Below are positions 7,301 through 8,232 of a stretch of DNA of 8,232 bases, one piece after another. Below the pieces are notes generated by a model, which worked only from the letters and a program-made list of their open reading frames with translations, made no database searches and was not told the origin of the DNA. Position 1 is the stretch's first letter. Each line of letters starts with the position of its first letter. Source of the DNA: Acidimicrobiaceae bacterium (GTDB taxonomy: Bacteria; Actinomycetota; Acidimicrobiia; Acidimicrobiales; Ilumatobacteraceae); contig PBWL01000003.1 in NCBI GenBank assembly GCA_002727235.1, positions 45,076-53,307 on the forward strand, written 5' to 3'. A program made the translations under genes and the position numbers.

Positions 7301-7659
7301 AGCGACGAGACCGGTTGATTCTTTCGTGCGCCGGCAACGATTCGCCAGCCGATGAAACCAACGCCGCTGATCACTAGACCAAAGACGAGCATTTGGCGCC
7401 AGCCGCCTTTCGCCTCACTTCCGCAGCCTGGTTTTGGAATCGCGCTGATGCAGTCGCTGAGGTCACGTTCTTCAGGAATGAAGTCGTTGTAGGTCACCGA
7501 TGGTGTGTTGGCGTGACCGATATCAGTGCCTTCTTCAGCTGATACCGACCCGGCACTCATTGTGATAAGGGTGATCGCAGCAATGGCAGTAGCGGCAGCG
7601 AAAGAAAGGCGTCGAGAAATTTCTCGACGATGATCGGATGCGGAGCGTTGAATGACCAC
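7282..7659 (-). CDS. Small secreted, single-pass membrane protein of unknown function
   Basis: A 125-aa protein from GTG 7659. A basic N region (RR at 11-12 and 16-17) and a hydrophobic core (about 19-36) end in SVSA, with a predicted signal peptidase I cut after A41. Residues 42-86 would be outside the cell and contain two cysteines (C70 and C79, around CISAIPKPGCG), possibly a disulfide. A membrane helix (about 88-109, LVFGLVISGVGFIGWRIVAG) is followed by basic ARKN and a short cytoplasmic tail, consistent with a type I topology. No catalytic motif is seen. The start codon is 23 bp from the guaA GTG in divergent orientation, and the 3' end overlaps the Nudix gene. No good ribosome site or -10 precedes GTG 7659. 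Function unknown. Confidence 0.72.
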   Translation of the reverse strand: MVIQRSASDHRREISRRLSFAAATAIAAITLITMSAGSVSAEEGTDIGHANTPSVTYNDFIPEERDLSDCISAIPKPGCGSEAKGGWRQMLVFGLVISGVGFIGWRIVAGARKNQPVSSLQTDGE

Positions 7660-7675
7660 ATTGAATGTCTACCAT
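7648..7675 (+). promoter_or_regulatory. Candidate guaA promoter (-35 TTGAAT, -10 TACCAT), leaderless
   Basis: TTGAAT (7648-7653; 4 of 6 to TTGACA) and TACCAT (7670-7675, TANNNT form) are separated by 16 nt. The -10 ends 7 nt before GTG 7683, placing the transcript start at the start codon. The -35 lies inside the first codons of the divergent membrane-protein gene. This is consensus matching only. Confidence 0.55.
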
Positions 7676-7682
7676 CGGTTGG

Positions 7683-8232
7683 GTGACGCCCGCCCTTCCG
7701 TCAAATGACTCGTCGACTCGTCAAGAAGTTCTCGTCGTTGACTTCGGGGCTCAGTACGCACAACTCATCGCTCGCCGCGTTCGAGAATTACAGGTGTATT
7801 CGCGAATCGTTCCACATCGCATCTCTGCAGATGAGGTTGCTGCTGCACAGCCGGCAGGAATCATTCTTTCCGGTGGACCGAAGAGCGTGCACGTTGATGG
7901 CGCCCCCACACTCGACCCTGCGATATATGACCTTGGGATTCCCATTCTCGGTATCTGTTATGGCGCACAACTCATCGCCTCGCAGCTTGGTGGCGCAGTG
8001 GGCCGAGGTATGCGAGGTGAGTACGGTCGTGCGGAGATGACCTGCTCGGAGGCATCTGATCTCCTTACCGATGACATGCCGACCGTTCATGACGTGTGGA
8101 TGAGTCACTTCGATGCCATTACAGAAGTTCCGGACGGCTTCGTTGCAACCGCAAGCACCCCTGACGCTCCGGTTGCAGTGCTTGAAAACACTTCTCGAAA
8201 GATCTGGGGTGTGCAGTTCCATCCCGAGGTGG
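7683..8232 (+). CDS. guaA: GMP synthase (glutamine-hydrolysing) GuaA, N-terminal part (3' end outside window)
   Basis: The frame stays open to the right edge and gives 183 residues of the class I glutamine amidotransferase domain. GuaA converts XMP to GMP with glutamine and ATP, this domain supplying ammonia to the downstream ATP-pyrophosphatase domain (not in the window). Visible are VLVVDFGAQYAQLIARRVRE (16-35), IILSGGPKSV (60-69), ILGICYGAQLIA (88-99) with nucleophile C92, GEYGRAEM, VWMSHFD (138-144) and WGVQFHPEV (175-183) with H180 and E182 completing the triad. The loop usually reads MSHGD; Phe replaces Gly here. The start GTG 7683 is chosen for its leaderless -10; ATG 7665, six codons earlier, is the alternative. 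Neither has a convincing Shine-Dalgarno sequence. guaB, often nearby in actinobacteria, is not between groEL and guaA. Confidence 0.95.
   Translation, partial: MTPALPSNDSSTRQEVLVVDFGAQYAQLIARRVRELQVYSRIVPHRISADEVAAAQPAGIILSGGPKSVHVDGAPTLDPAIYDLGIPILGICYGAQLIASQLGGAVGRGMRGEYGRAEMTCSEASDLLTDDMPTVHDVWMSHFDAITEVPDGFVATASTPDAPVAVLENTSRKIWGVQFHPEV

Noticed and set aside
7660..7720. Minus-strand promoter TTGACG (7699-7704) for the membrane-protein gene
   Set aside because: No TANNNT element follows at 16-18 nt; TAGACA near the start fits poorly, so no promoter is called for this gene.
7705..8040. Plus-strand frame starting ATG 7705 (111 aa)
   Set aside because: It is out of frame with guaA, whose motifs (VVDFGAQYAQLIA, GICYGAQ, QFHPEV) occupy the other frame without interruption.

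Overview
The window is an ordinary-looking stretch of actinobacterial housekeeping chromosome, probably from a moderate-GC member such as an Acidimicrobiia/Ilumatobacter-like lineage. That placement is an inference from four things: the tsaE-tsaB-rimI-tsaD to groES-groEL to guaA order, a CIRCE-controlled groESL operon, TANNNT -10 elements placed for leaderless starts, and frequent GTG starts. No 16S or other decisive marker is present. I see no mobile element, CRISPR array, tRNA, rRNA or sign of recent transfer.

Layout. Positions 1-4280 hold a tightly packed plus-strand operon whose genes all overlap: the 3' end of tsaE, then tsaB, rimI, tsaD, a tRNA-dihydrouridine synthase gene (dus) and maf. 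Positions 4277-4406 form the groESL control region. It holds a perfect CIRCE operator, a degenerate second CIRCE 48 bp upstream (centre to centre), and a plausible -35/-10 pair lying between and partly inside them. groES and groEL follow and end at a strong intrinsic terminator (6370-6406). A new short transcription unit then begins with a 59-aa protein that appears leaderless, coupled to a CoA-pyrophosphatase-type Nudix hydrolase gene. A small secreted, membrane-anchored protein is encoded on the minus strand (7282-7659). Its start codon is 23 bp from the apparently leaderless GTG of guaA, which runs off the right edge.

How the genes fit together. TsaE, TsaB and TsaD are the core of bacterial t6A37 tRNA modification. 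RimI is their customary neighbour acetyltransferase, and Dus is another tRNA modification enzyme. Maf and the Nudix protein are nucleotide or cofactor pyrophosphatases, GroES/GroEL fold proteins, and GuaA makes GMP. The themes are translation fidelity, metabolite-pool cleaning and protein folding. I did not find a convincing novel multi-gene system. The parts most worth a second look are the double CIRCE/promoter architecture, the 59-aa gene after groEL, and the small membrane protein divergent from guaA.
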